A DNA stretch of 64,000 nucleotides, taken from Reinekea thalattae. GTDB lineage: Bacteria > Pseudomonadota > Gammaproteobacteria > Pseudomonadales > Natronospirillaceae. Under the pieces are notes generated by a model. It was not told the DNA's origin and searched no databases. It saw only the letters and a program-made list of their open reading frames with translations. Both the position numbers and the translations under genes were made by a program. How positions within the stretch are numbered: position 1 is the stretch's first letter; each line of letters opens with the position of its first letter. The stretch covers positions 1,054,001 through 1,118,000 of the forward strand of contig NZ_VKAD01000001.1 of NCBI RefSeq assembly GCF_008041945.1, written 5' to 3'. This document shows positions 8,849-16,762 of this stretch, one piece after another.

Positions 8849-9432
8849 TGAAGTCACAACAGCAGTCATTAATGCACGCCATACAACAGCTGCTCGGCGA
8901 GCACGGTGAGGGTATATCTGAATACGAGCTGATCAAACGGCTCGACTCAGATTACCCGCATCTTTACCCCAAGCCAGATCTAAGCAATCCGCTGCTGCTA
9001 TTTCAACACCATTTTTATTTACGCCACTGCCTCTATTGCCTACAGCAACAATATCTAGAACAGCAGCAAGGCTATTTGGCGATTGGCCTAAGCCGCATCC
9101 AATTACTGCCTATTCAAGCTGACTCGCAAACACAGCAGTTAGGTCAACACGATGCGCTGGCTGAGTACTATCTCGATATTAATAACCTTGCTGCCGAAAC
9201 CGAACACAGCGTCGAAGCACTGATCGATGGTTTTTGGCGGCAATTAAACGTTCAGCATGAGCGTCCACAAGCGCTAAAAGTGTTAGGTCTAAACGGCGAT
9301 GAAAGCGCTGCTGAACAAAAGCAAATTTATCGCGCACTAAGGCAAAAGCATCATCCTGATAAGGGTGGCGACGCCGAAACCTTTAATGCCATCCAACAGG
9401 CTTGGCAGTGTGTCAGTGGCGCTCGAACCTGA
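8848..9432 (+). CDS. DnaJ-related protein with C-terminal J domain
   Basis: A 194-aa cytoplasmic protein with the arrangement of the gammaproteobacterial DnaJ-related family: an N-terminal helical domain (about 1-130) with a glutamine-rich stretch, then a J domain at about 140-194. The HPD tripeptide that stimulates Hsp70 ATPase is at 169-171, in HHPDKGGD. It lacks the Gly/Phe and zinc-finger regions of true DnaJ, so it probably delivers DnaK to one particular client. The frame is open further upstream, but the ATG at 8848 overlapping the yeaD stop is the natural start. Confidence 0.85.
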   Translation: MKSQQQSLMHAIQQLLGEHGEGISEYELIKRLDSDYPHLYPKPDLSNPLLLFQHHFYLRHCLYCLQQQYLEQQQGYLAIGLSRIQLLPIQADSQTQQLGQHDALAEYYLDINNLAAETEHSVEALIDGFWRQLNVQHERPQALKVLGLNGDESAAEQKQIYRALRQKHHPDKGGDAETFNAIQQAWQCVSGART

Positions 9433-9857
9433 CGAACAGCAGTCAACTAAATAAAGTGCAAAAACGCACTGATATGAACCAGAAAAACACGCCAAGCCCT
9501 AATGCTGGGCAACTTACTAGCGGTTCAATTTGAACCGCTTTAATAATTCAAGAGATATCTGCATTTATCGACAACTTTTATTTAAAATCACCAAAAAAAC
9601 TAAAAAATGCTGCTAAAATTCAGAAAAAACAGACTAAAATTGAAATTTAAGTTTTAAAATAAGCGTCGTCGATACCGTACTTTATGACTATTTTTTAACA
9701 TTTTGTTCATAAATGAATGATATTTTGCGCCGCTGGAGTTATAACTAGATCGGCTAAATGTTGACTGATGAGTTATATTTTTGATCAATATTTACTCTGC
9801 AAGCGTCAACTCAATCTTGTAAAACGACCACTGATATTACGACTAAAGGATTCCGCA
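9433..9857 (+). promoter_or_regulatory. Long AT-rich leader before the 5'-nucleotidase
   Basis: A 425-bp gene-free stretch. Its left part has the inverted repeat described at 9519-9539. From about 9560 to 9730 it is strikingly A/T-rich, with runs such as those around 9580-9660, a composition typical of strong or nucleoid-protein-controlled promoters. AAAGGA at 9845-9850 is the Shine-Dalgarno site of the nucleotidase. I found no clear Pho box. The downstream gene shows the codon bias of a highly expressed gene, which fits a strong promoter here; exact elements are not resolved. Confidence 0.45.
9519..9545 (+). terminator. Perfect inverted repeat, probable terminator of yeaD-dnaJ unit
   Basis: AGCGGTTCAA (9519-9528) and TTGAACCGCT (9530-9539) form a 10-bp palindrome about one central base, followed by TTAATAATTC. 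The T run is interrupted, so this is either a moderate terminator for the upstream unit or a protein-binding palindrome before the nucleotidase promoter. Confidence 0.5.
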
Positions 9858-11693
9858 ATGCTTAGAACAACCTTTGCAACCGCTGCTGCGGCCTCGTTGC
9901 TTGTGACGGGCTGTCAAATGTTTACAGCGACCCCTGAACCGACTCAGCCACTTGAGCTAAAAATTGTCCACATTAACGACCACCACTCACATTTAAGCGC
10001 CAGCTCTGGCGACCTAATCTTAGGCGGTGAAAGCACTCGTGTTTCAGTCGGCGGTTTCCCTGCTGTTGTGACTAAAATTAACGAGCTAACCAACACCAGC
10101 GCTCCTGTCGTGAAAATTCACGCCGGTGACGCCATTACTGGTGATCTGTTCTACACCCTATTTAAAGGCGAAGCAGACGCTGCGCTTATGAACGAAGCTT
10201 GCTTCGACATCTTCACTCTAGGTAACCACGAGTTTGATGATGGCGACGCGGGTCTTGCTCGATTCCTAGACTGGTTAAACAGCGACGCTGACTGCTCAAC
10301 CGACATCATCTCAGCAAACGTACAGCCTAAAGTTGGCGTTTCACCTTTGGCTATGGAAAGCGCGGAAGACTACTTCACGCCTTACACCATTAAAGAATAC
10401 AACGGTGAAAAAGTTGGCTTCATCGGTTTAGACATTGCTCTTAAAACCAAATACTCCTCTAGCCCAGACGCTGACACCAAGTTCTTGGACGAAGCTAAAA
10501 CGGCTCAGAAATACATCAACAAGCTACACAAAATGGGCGTTAACAAGGTTGTTCTTGTTACCCACTACCAGTATGCAAACGACCTTGCTTTAGCCGCTAA
10601 GCTAAAAGGCGCTGACGTAATCATCGGTGGTGACTCTCATACACTTCTAGGTGACTTCGCTTCTCTAGGCCTAGATGCTGCTGGCCCGTTCCCAACTAAC
10701 GTTGTTGGCGCTGACGGCAACATGGTTTGTGTTGCACAAGCATGGCAGTATTCTGCTGTTGTTGGTGAACTAGATGTGACTTGGGACGAAAACGGTGTTG
10801 TTACTAGCTGTGCTGGTACACCTCACCTACTAGTTGCTGACAGCTTCAAGCGTAAAAACGCTGATGGCGACCGTGTTGAATTAACCGGTGCTGCTCGTCA
10901 GGCGGTTTATGCTGACATCGAAAAATCAGCTGAAATCAGCATCGTTAAAGCTGATGCTTCTGCTCAAGCGACTCTAGATTCTTTCTCTGGTCAAGTTGAC
11001 GCGATGAAGGGCGAAGTAATTGGTGCTTCTTCTGCCAACCTTTGTTTAGAGCGTGTTCCTGGTCAAGGTCGTTCTAAATTGTGTGATCGTGCAACCACTG
11101 CAAGCCACGGTGCTGATATTTCTAACATCGTTGCTAAAGCATTCCGCGACATGAGCAAAACATCTGACATCGCTATCCAAAACGGTGGTGGTGTTCGTGT
11201 AGACGTTGCTGAAGGCCCACTAACCATTGGCGACGCCTATACACTGCTTCCTTTCTCTAACACCATTGTTGAACTTGATATGACAGGTGCAGAAATCCAC
11301 GCAGTTCTAGAAGACGCTTTAGAATTCGCAATCATGGAAGGTGGCTCTACCGGTGCTTACCCATACGCTTCTGGCCTACGCTGGAAAGTAGATGCATCTA
11401 AAGCCAAAGGTGAGCGTTTCTACGACATCGAAGTAATGAAGAAAGGCGAAAGCTGGAAAGCACTAGATGCTGACGCTTCATACAAGGTTGCAACTAACGA
11501 CTACATCGCTACCGGCAAAGACGGCTACTTCACCTTTGGTGACGTCTACAACGACGGTCGTGTTGTTAACACTTACCTAGACTACGCACAAAGCTTTGTA
11601 GACTACGTACAAAAAGTTGGCACCATCGATAAACTACCAATGGATGAGTACTCAACTCAGGTATTCATCAACAAAGACGGTGTTAAACAATAA
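9858..11693 (+). CDS. 5'-nucleotidase / 2',3'-cyclic phosphodiesterase family lipoprotein
   Basis: Envelope enzyme of the UshA/NutA type that dephosphorylates nucleotides so that nucleosides and phosphate can be taken up. The 611-aa protein starts with a lipoprotein signal ending VTGC (Cys19). The N-terminal metallophosphatase domain has HINDHHSH at 38-45, HAGD around 88-91 and GNHEFD at 122-127, all metal-binding motifs; the C-terminal 5'-nucleotidase domain occupies about 400-590. The ATG at 9858 has AAAGGA ahead; a longer frame upstream adds a non-signal tail and is rejected. Codon choice is strongly biased, suggesting high expression. A strong terminator follows, so it is monocistronic. 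Confidence 0.93.
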   Translation: MLRTTFATAAAASLLVTGCQMFTATPEPTQPLELKIVHINDHHSHLSASSGDLILGGESTRVSVGGFPAVVTKINELTNTSAPVVKIHAGDAITGDLFYTLFKGEADAALMNEACFDIFTLGNHEFDDGDAGLARFLDWLNSDADCSTDIISANVQPKVGVSPLAMESAEDYFTPYTIKEYNGEKVGFIGLDIALKTKYSSSPDADTKFLDEAKTAQKYINKLHKMGVNKVVLVTHYQYANDLALAAKLKGADVIIGGDSHTLLGDFASLGLDAAGPFPTNVVGADGNMVCVAQAWQYSAVVGELDVTWDENGVVTSCAGTPHLLVADSFKRKNADGDRVELTGAARQAVYADIEKSAEISIVKADASAQATLDSFSGQVDAMKGEVIGASSANLCLERVPGQGRSKLCDRATTASHGADISNIVAKAFRDMSKTSDIAIQNGGGVRVDVAEGPLTIGDAYTLLPFSNTIVELDMTGAEIHAVLEDALEFAIMEGGSTGAYPYASGLRWKVDASKAKGERFYDIEVMKKGESWKALDADASYKVATNDYIATGKDGYFTFGDVYNDGRVVNTYLDYAQSFVDYVQKVGTIDKLPMDEYSTQVFINKDGVKQ

Positions 11694-11730
11694 AAGCTAA
11701 GCAATAAGAGCTAAGCCATAAAAGCTAACT
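11694..11730. repeat. Three degenerate AAGCTAA-type direct repeats
   Basis: Directly after the nucleotidase stop, a unit of about 13-15 bp containing (A/G)AGCTAA occurs three times in a row, at about 11693-11702, 11708-11714 and 11718-11727. The repeats include further TAA triplets. Probably replication slippage; no function seen. Confidence 0.55.
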
Positions 11731-11745
11731 CTATTAGCAAAACCG

Positions 11746-11775
11746 AAAAAGCCGAGCAAATGCTCGGCTTTTTTT
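11746..11775 (+). terminator. Strong intrinsic terminator after 5'-nucleotidase
   Basis: AAAAAGCCGAGC (11746-11757) pairs with GCTCGGCTTTTT after a 4-nt loop, and the T run continues to 11775. Canonical intrinsic terminator. Confidence 0.93.
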
Positions 11776-11877
11776 ATGCCTTCGGCTTTACCATTCAGCC
11801 AAACTAAAACCAATAAGACGGAACCACTGAGCACCTATAGTGTCTGAGAAAAAATAAACAATTGAAGAGCAATCCTA

Positions 11878-12339
11878 ATGTTACGCAAACTACTTATATC
11901 AGTAATCTGTTTGATGACTGCCAATTTTATTTTTGCCGCCCAGCCAGTCAGCACCGGCTATTGGAGCGATACTGCCATTGGTGGCCACGACACTACTGGC
12001 TACTACCAGCCTGGACTTACCGGCAGCAGTAAGGTCGCTCAGGGGACTAAACAGTTTGTCGTACAGTGGCAAGGTGCCGACTGGCAATTTGCCAGCCAAG
12101 CCTCGGCCGATAAATTTGCCGCCGACCCAGAACGCTATGTGCCGCGCTACAACGGCTTTTGCGCCAATGCGCTGAGCCTCGATGAAGGCTTAATTGCCAC
12201 CAGCGGCAAAGTATGGGAGTTTTTTGGCGATGACTTACACCTGTTTTATGCCGAACGCGGCCGCCAGCGCTGGCTCAATGGCGATTGGCAAAGCTATCAA
12301 GCCACAGCAGACTTAGCCTGGCAGGCGCTTTCTCAGTAA
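11878..12339 (+). CDS. Secreted YHS-domain protein
   Basis: A 153-aa protein with signal peptide about 1-20 (ends IFA) and a single YHS domain from about 30 to 110. YHS domains are thought to bind metal; the motif region includes AIGGHDTTGYY (33-43) and the segment around PERYVPRYNGFCANALS, with one conserved Cys. Secreted YHS proteins are common in aquatic gammaproteobacteria and have no proven role, though metal handling is suggested. It stands alone between two strong terminators. Confidence 0.85.
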   Translation: MLRKLLISVICLMTANFIFAAQPVSTGYWSDTAIGGHDTTGYYQPGLTGSSKVAQGTKQFVVQWQGADWQFASQASADKFAADPERYVPRYNGFCANALSLDEGLIATSGKVWEFFGDDLHLFYAERGRQRWLNGDWQSYQATADLAWQALSQ

Positions 12340-12372
12340 TTCAACGCTCGGAAAACGACAAAAAAAGCACAA

Positions 12373-12410
12373 AAAAATACCGCTGAGGTTTTCGCCTCAG
12401 CGGTATTTTT
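12373..12410. terminator. Bidirectional terminator
   Basis: A 16-bp perfect stem (12373-12388 with 12395-12410) built on ATACCGCTGAGG, with a 6-nt loop and A/T tracts on both sides. It ends the YHS gene on the plus strand and could also stop transcripts from the convergent beta-helix gene. Confidence 0.92.
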
Positions 12411-12446
12411 ATTTGCACTGACTCAAATGGAAACGGCCGGTGCTCT

Positions 12447-12521
12447 TAACTCTTCAATCAATTACTAACTCATCAATCGACTACTAACTCTTCAATCAAT
12501 TACTAACTCATCAATCGACTA
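12447..12521. repeat. Four tandem copies of a 19-bp repeat
   Basis: The sequence TAACTCWTCAATCRAYTAC occurs four times head to tail. Two types alternate (TCTTCAATCAATTAC and TCATCAATCGACTAC), so the larger unit is 38 bp, present twice. The array reaches the stop codon of the beta-helix gene, whose TAG is its last triplet on the minus strand. It therefore forms most of that gene's 3' untranslated region, ahead of the shared terminator. Confidence 0.9.
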
Positions 12522-13694
12522 TTTAGTCACACTGCCTTTGTACATTTTCTTGCTGTCGGCAGGGATTCGAGTGTTGTTCGACACCTGAGTGGTATCTTCG
12601 GTGTTATTTTTAACCACCAAATGATCCAAGCTTTTCTCTTTCGTTTCTTCCGAAGAAACCGGCTTGCCTTTAGAGCCTAACGCCAAGGTCAGAGTAATCT
12701 TAGTCTTACCTGCGTATTCATCGTTAAAGGTTAAAACGTTGTCGTGGATGTTGTTATAAAAACCCCAACCCGGCTGTTTGGTGTTTACTTCGAATGCGTT
12801 CTCAAAGTATGGGTTACCGTTCTGGTTGCCTTCGTTGTACGCAACCTCAGCATAGTTACCCTTAAGGTCCATATAGCTCAAACCACCATTTAAGATGTCG
12901 TTCATGCCAGCGGCATCAAAGGTGTTGCCAATAACATAGGCGTAAGAAGAACCTTCTTTAATGTCGATGTGTTCAGCCGTTACATTTGGGCCAATCACAT
13001 TGTTAATAATTTGCGTGTAATCCACTTTTGGATCGTATTCTGAAGAGCTGCTGCCGCCCGGCCATTTTCGATAGTCCGAACCGATGTAGATACCTTCACC
13101 GTACTTAACGTTATACAAGCCAGTGTCGTGAATGTAAGAATTTTTAACAATGTTATATGCGCTGCCGTCACGTAGGTGAATGCCCGCTTGGCCAACATTG
13201 TAAGCTTCGACACCGTCGATAGTAACGTAGTCCGCTTTATCAACCGTAATACCACCACGGGCATTGGTCACCTTAATGTTTTGTACATAGATGTAGGCAA
13301 TATCAACGTCACCGCCATCAATTGCAAAGGCCGTTTTGTTGTTATAGTCGCCACCATCCAAAACAGGCATATTAGAAGCATTCGCCCCAACAACCCAAAT
13401 AGGCTTGTTTTGTGTACCACTGTTCTTCAGTTTAAACAGACCTGGGTAAGTACCCGAAGCAATAACAATCTTGTCACCCGGTGATGCTTTAGAAAGTGCA
13501 CTGGATAACTCTTTAGAATTACTAACATTAACGACGTTCCAAGACACGCTGTCGAAGTCTTGCGTCATTTCGTTGCCAGTTGCAGCATAGTTTTCTGCAT
13601 AGCCAGTTGAGGTATCGACACCCTTTACGACTTCTGCGTGAGCAAATGAGTATGCCAATACCGAACATACCATAACTAAATTCTTAAGCTTCAT
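12519..13694 (-). CDS. Secreted right-handed beta-helix protein, candidate polysaccharide lyase
   Basis: A 391-aa exported protein with a signal peptide at about 1-20 (ends AHA). Residues about 55-330 show repeated beta-helix rungs, with many N/D/G turns and segments such as DYVTIDGVEAYNVGQAGIHL and NNIHDNVLTF. This architecture is shared by pectate lyases, alginate lyases of family PL6 and chondroitinase B, and the segment EHIDIKEGSSYAYVIGNTF is typical of extracellular beta-helix enzymes. I cannot place it in one CAZy family by eye, so the substrate is open (pectin, alginate or similar). No sugar transporter or other lyase is adjacent. The ATG at 13694 is preceded by AAGGAGC. Confidence 0.8.
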   Translation of the reverse strand: MKLKNLVMVCSVLAYSFAHAEVVKGVDTSTGYAENYAATGNEMTQDFDSVSWNVVNVSNSKELSSALSKASPGDKIVIASGTYPGLFKLKNSGTQNKPIWVVGANASNMPVLDGGDYNNKTAFAIDGGDVDIAYIYVQNIKVTNARGGITVDKADYVTIDGVEAYNVGQAGIHLRDGSAYNIVKNSYIHDTGLYNVKYGEGIYIGSDYRKWPGGSSSSEYDPKVDYTQIINNVIGPNVTAEHIDIKEGSSYAYVIGNTFDAAGMNDILNGGLSYMDLKGNYAEVAYNEGNQNGNPYFENAFEVNTKQPGWGFYNNIHDNVLTFNDEYAGKTKITLTLALGSKGKPVSSEETKEKSLDHLVVKNNTEDTTQVSNNTRIPADSKKMYKGSVTK

Positions 13695-13993
13695 ATGAGC
13701 TCCTTATCATTTTGGTAACTGAGAGTGCAGCCCTTCTATAAGGACAGCAGCCTCGTTGTACTCTAGTGCATGTCATGCAAGATAACAAAGCTCGCATCAA
13801 CAAAAACAGACCGCTAGATAGTGCCAATATTAGCATTCACGGCCACAAATACTGAGACTTGAGTCGGCATTTATATATATTGGAGCGAACCGAAACAAAG
13901 CTTTTATATTACGCCAATCGAGTTAAACTGAAGCTCTTTCATTCTTGAACCTTCCTGTTATAGCCTCGCGCTGCGGCGGCTAAAGGTACCACT

Positions 13994-15076
13994 ATGTTAA
14001 TGCTGAAAATTCTCTTAATCTGCATCATTCCGTTATTAACCCTTGGTTATTTAATCAACAACCAACTGATCGCCAAAGAATCGGATTACACACCAGAGCC
14101 GAGCGATCACTTTAGTAACGGTCGCTTTCATAACAGCCAGCATTATTCCGCACACTCCTTTAGAAAGGTGGTTGAAATTTGGTGGCGCTTTTTTACCGAA
14201 AAAAAACGCGACGCCCAACCAAGCCAAGAATTACCAATCAGCGCTGTAACGCCGGAAACGCTGGCGCAGCTGAGCGACGATAAAATACACATCATCAAGC
14301 TCGGCCATTCCAGCCTGTTATTAAAGGTGAAAACAGAATATTGGTTGATCGACCCAGTATTCAGCGAGCGCGCATCGCCCTTTCGCTTTTTTGGACCAAA
14401 ACGTTTTCACCCCACACCGATAACATTGGAACAGCTGCCCACCATTAGCCGCGTACTAATTTCGCATAACCACTACGATCACCTAGACAAAAAAACCATC
14501 CAGTTTTTAGCCAAAAGCACCCACGAGTTTTTTGTGCCACTGGGTGTTGAGGCCGACTTAGAGTCGTGGGGTATTGCTCGAAAAAATATTGTACCGTTTG
14601 ACTGGTGGCAACAGGCAGAAACCGCCAAGGGCAGTGTCACCTTTACGCCAACACAGCATTTTTCTGGTCGCGGTTTAGGCGACAGTAATTCCACTCTGTG
14701 GGGTTCGTGGGTCATTGAAGTAGGTAAACAACGAATCTTTTTTAGCTCAGACTCCGGTTACTTTGAAGGCTTTAAACAGATCGGTGAACGTTACGGCCCG
14801 TTTGATATTACCTTTATTGAAACTGGCGCTTACGACAAAGATTGGCCTAGTATTCACATGACACCAGAACAAAGCGTGCAAGCCCACATTGACGTGCAAG
14901 GAAAGCTAATGGTGCCGATCCACAACAGCACGTTTGATCTCGCCTTTCATGCTTGGTATGAACCGCTCGAACGCGTCATCAGCGCAGCCGAAAGCCAAGC
15001 GGTAGAATTAATCGCCCCTCGTTTTGGCGAAGTGATAGAAATTGGTAACATTAAAACACCAAGCCGTTGGTGGTGA
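13994..15076 (+). CDS. MBL-fold hydrolase, NAPE-PLD-like
   Basis: Metallo-beta-lactamase fold hydrolase of 360 aa with a single N-terminal membrane anchor (about 3-22). Motifs of the NAPE-PLD/UlaG-like branch are present: GHSSLLL at 104-110, the metal site HNHYDHLD at 158-165, the downstream metal-ligand region FSSDSGYFEGF and a late conserved His in MVPIHNSTFDL. NAPE-PLD enzymes hydrolyse N-acyl phosphatidylethanolamine; whether the bacterial member does so is unknown. AAAGG lies upstream of the ATG at 13994. It is followed after 40 bp by a lipoprotein gene, likely in one unit. Confidence 0.83.
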   Translation: MLMLKILLICIIPLLTLGYLINNQLIAKESDYTPEPSDHFSNGRFHNSQHYSAHSFRKVVEIWWRFFTEKKRDAQPSQELPISAVTPETLAQLSDDKIHIIKLGHSSLLLKVKTEYWLIDPVFSERASPFRFFGPKRFHPTPITLEQLPTISRVLISHNHYDHLDKKTIQFLAKSTHEFFVPLGVEADLESWGIARKNIVPFDWWQQAETAKGSVTFTPTQHFSGRGLGDSNSTLWGSWVIEVGKQRIFFSSDSGYFEGFKQIGERYGPFDITFIETGAYDKDWPSIHMTPEQSVQAHIDVQGKLMVPIHNSTFDLAFHAWYEPLERVISAAESQAVELIAPRFGEVIEIGNIKTPSRWW

Positions 15077-15116
15077 GGCACTTACCTAAAAACTCGATAC
15101 TAAGGACTCAATCGAT

Positions 15117-15749
15117 ATGAAGTATTTCATTACCTTTCTAGTCTGCATCAGCTTAGTCTCATGTAGTCAAAACAGCGTTAAGCCACAATCTTCGGGCAAC
15201 ATTAGCGTACCTCTATCGTACAATTATTATACTTTCGATAATCAAAAATCAGCTAATATCCCCAGCGACGACGTAGTTCTTATTTTCCCTATTATTCCAG
15301 GGGACGTGTTCGGAAAACCTACTCAACCGATATTACATATGGCGCCAGTTTTAAAAGGCTCCAATAAATTCACATTAGAGCTGCCCGCTAATGCCGATGA
15401 CCTAGCACTGCCATTGAACAACCCTGATTTGAAGATCGAACCTTCAGATACCAAGCTCATGCGGCTAGCAACCTTTCACATCTACCCTGAGCGTGACAAC
15501 TCAATAGGTGGTGGCGGATTTATAAATAACACGGATAAGAACAACATCATATTGCTGTATTTTTCACAAGCTGCAACACTGAGCGGCGCGGTTAGCAGCT
15601 CCAGCGAGGTGTATTTGTACGACATCAAGGCAACCTCACCAGGCTGGCATTGGATAAACATAGAAGAACAAACTGAAGGTGTTTATCTATTACAAACCTA
15701 CAAAGATAGCATCGAAGATATAGAATTTACTGCCTTAGTTGCCGAGTGA
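15117..15749 (+). CDS. Hypothetical lipoprotein
   Basis: Not recognised by family. The 210-aa protein has a clear lipoprotein signal, with hydrophobic residues 3-14 and lipobox LVSC (Cys16), followed by a polar Ser/Gln linker. The rest is a soluble domain rich in beta-type sequence, with a Gly-rich turn GGGGF in the middle. It should be anchored to the outer or inner membrane on the periplasmic side. Forty bp downstream of the NAPE-PLD-like hydrolase gene, it may be its partner; this is inference from position alone. Confidence 0.65.
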   Translation: MKYFITFLVCISLVSCSQNSVKPQSSGNISVPLSYNYYTFDNQKSANIPSDDVVLIFPIIPGDVFGKPTQPILHMAPVLKGSNKFTLELPANADDLALPLNNPDLKIEPSDTKLMRLATFHIYPERDNSIGGGGFINNTDKNNIILLYFSQAATLSGAVSSSSEVYLYDIKATSPGWHWINIEEQTEGVYLLQTYKDSIEDIEFTALVAE

Positions 15750-15866
15750 GCCAAGGATTCGCAATACCGAACTCAAAGCGCCGCGAACCTGAGATATTCA
15801 TTTATTTTCTGGTACACTAATTTTCTTTAAGCAATAACAGAACAAATATTAACCAATGGAGCCGAT

Positions 15867-16448
15867 ATGAAAAAACTATCCATCTTATCACTAAGTATCT
15901 TACCGCTATTATTCCCTAGCCTCGCGCTTGCGCACGATGTTGCTGGCGGTAATGGCTTTATGGCCGGCTTTAGCCACCCAGTATTAGGTTTTGATCACTT
16001 ACTGGCCATGCTAAGCGTTGGCGTATTAAGCGCTCAACTTGGTGGCCAAGCCATGTGGAAAGTTCCAACAGCCTTTGTTGTGGTTATGCTGTTTGGTGGT
16101 GTATTGGGCATGGCAGGCATGCAGTTATTTTCTGTTGAACAGGCGATTGCCTTTTCTGTGTTCGCGTTAGGTGTTGCCATTGCCGCTGCAAAACAAGCGC
16201 CTTCTATTGTCGCCATGTTGTTTGTCGGCTTTTTTGCTCTGTTTCACGGTAACGCGCATGGCCTTGAAATGCCGCATCTTTCTTCACCAGAACTGTACGC
16301 AACTGGCTTCATCATCGGCACTGCTGCCATTCATGTTGCTGGCGTTGGCATCGGTTTAGTAGCACGTAAATTCAGCGACGGCTCTCAGCTGCTTCGTTAC
16401 GTTGGTGCAGGCATTGCCGGCATCGGCTTCCATCTGTTTGTGATGTAA
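15867..16448 (+). CDS. HupE/UreJ family protein, candidate Ni/Co permease
   Basis: A 193-aa inner-membrane protein with signal-like residues 1-22 (ends LALA) followed by His, as is usual for HupE, and about six transmembrane segments. The family motif FSHPVLGFDHLLAML (35-49) carries the histidines thought to bind nickel or cobalt, and a second motif FHGNAHGLEMP appears in TM4. HupE/UreJ proteins move Ni or Co for hydrogenases, ureases or cobalamin; none of these genes is nearby, so the metal is open. Monocistronic, with a good terminator after it. Confidence 0.9.
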   Translation: MKKLSILSLSILPLLFPSLALAHDVAGGNGFMAGFSHPVLGFDHLLAMLSVGVLSAQLGGQAMWKVPTAFVVVMLFGGVLGMAGMQLFSVEQAIAFSVFALGVAIAAAKQAPSIVAMLFVGFFALFHGNAHGLEMPHLSSPELYATGFIIGTAAIHVAGVGIGLVARKFSDGSQLLRYVGAGIAGIGFHLFVM

Positions 16449-16762
16449 TTAGCGCTTTTTTAGCCGTTAATTAATAGCACTCAATACACGTCACTTTCTC
16501 CAAGTGGCGTGTTTTTTTCCTTCCTTTTTACTCTAAAAAACCGTGCATGAAAATCTCACTCTTACAGTGAACTATCAGCACTTAAAATCTTAATTGCGTT
16601 ATCACTAAGCTCATATTCTTACTTAGATTACTTAAAATTTTTCGGTTTAATAATTAATTATGGTCTACAGGTAAGAATTCACTATTAATTAAAAGGTGAT
16701 AAGCTAAGAAAAATAGCTAATATGAAAGCACGAACAATAGTGTTTACTGGATAAATACTGAC
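16449..16762. other. AT-rich gap after hupE
   Basis: A 314-bp stretch. It holds the hupE terminator at 16486-16518 and then becomes markedly A/T-rich up to the start of the orphan gene at 16763. The shift in composition begins near 16540 and continues through that gene, which may mark the edge of acquired DNA. No direct repeats, tRNA or integrase remnant was seen at the edge. Confidence 0.4.
16486..16518 (+). terminator. Intrinsic terminator after hupE
   Basis: ACACGTCACTT (16486-16496) pairs with AAGTGGCGTGT (16502-16512), with one G-T wobble, followed by a run of T. It lies 37 bp after the hupE stop. Confidence 0.9.
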
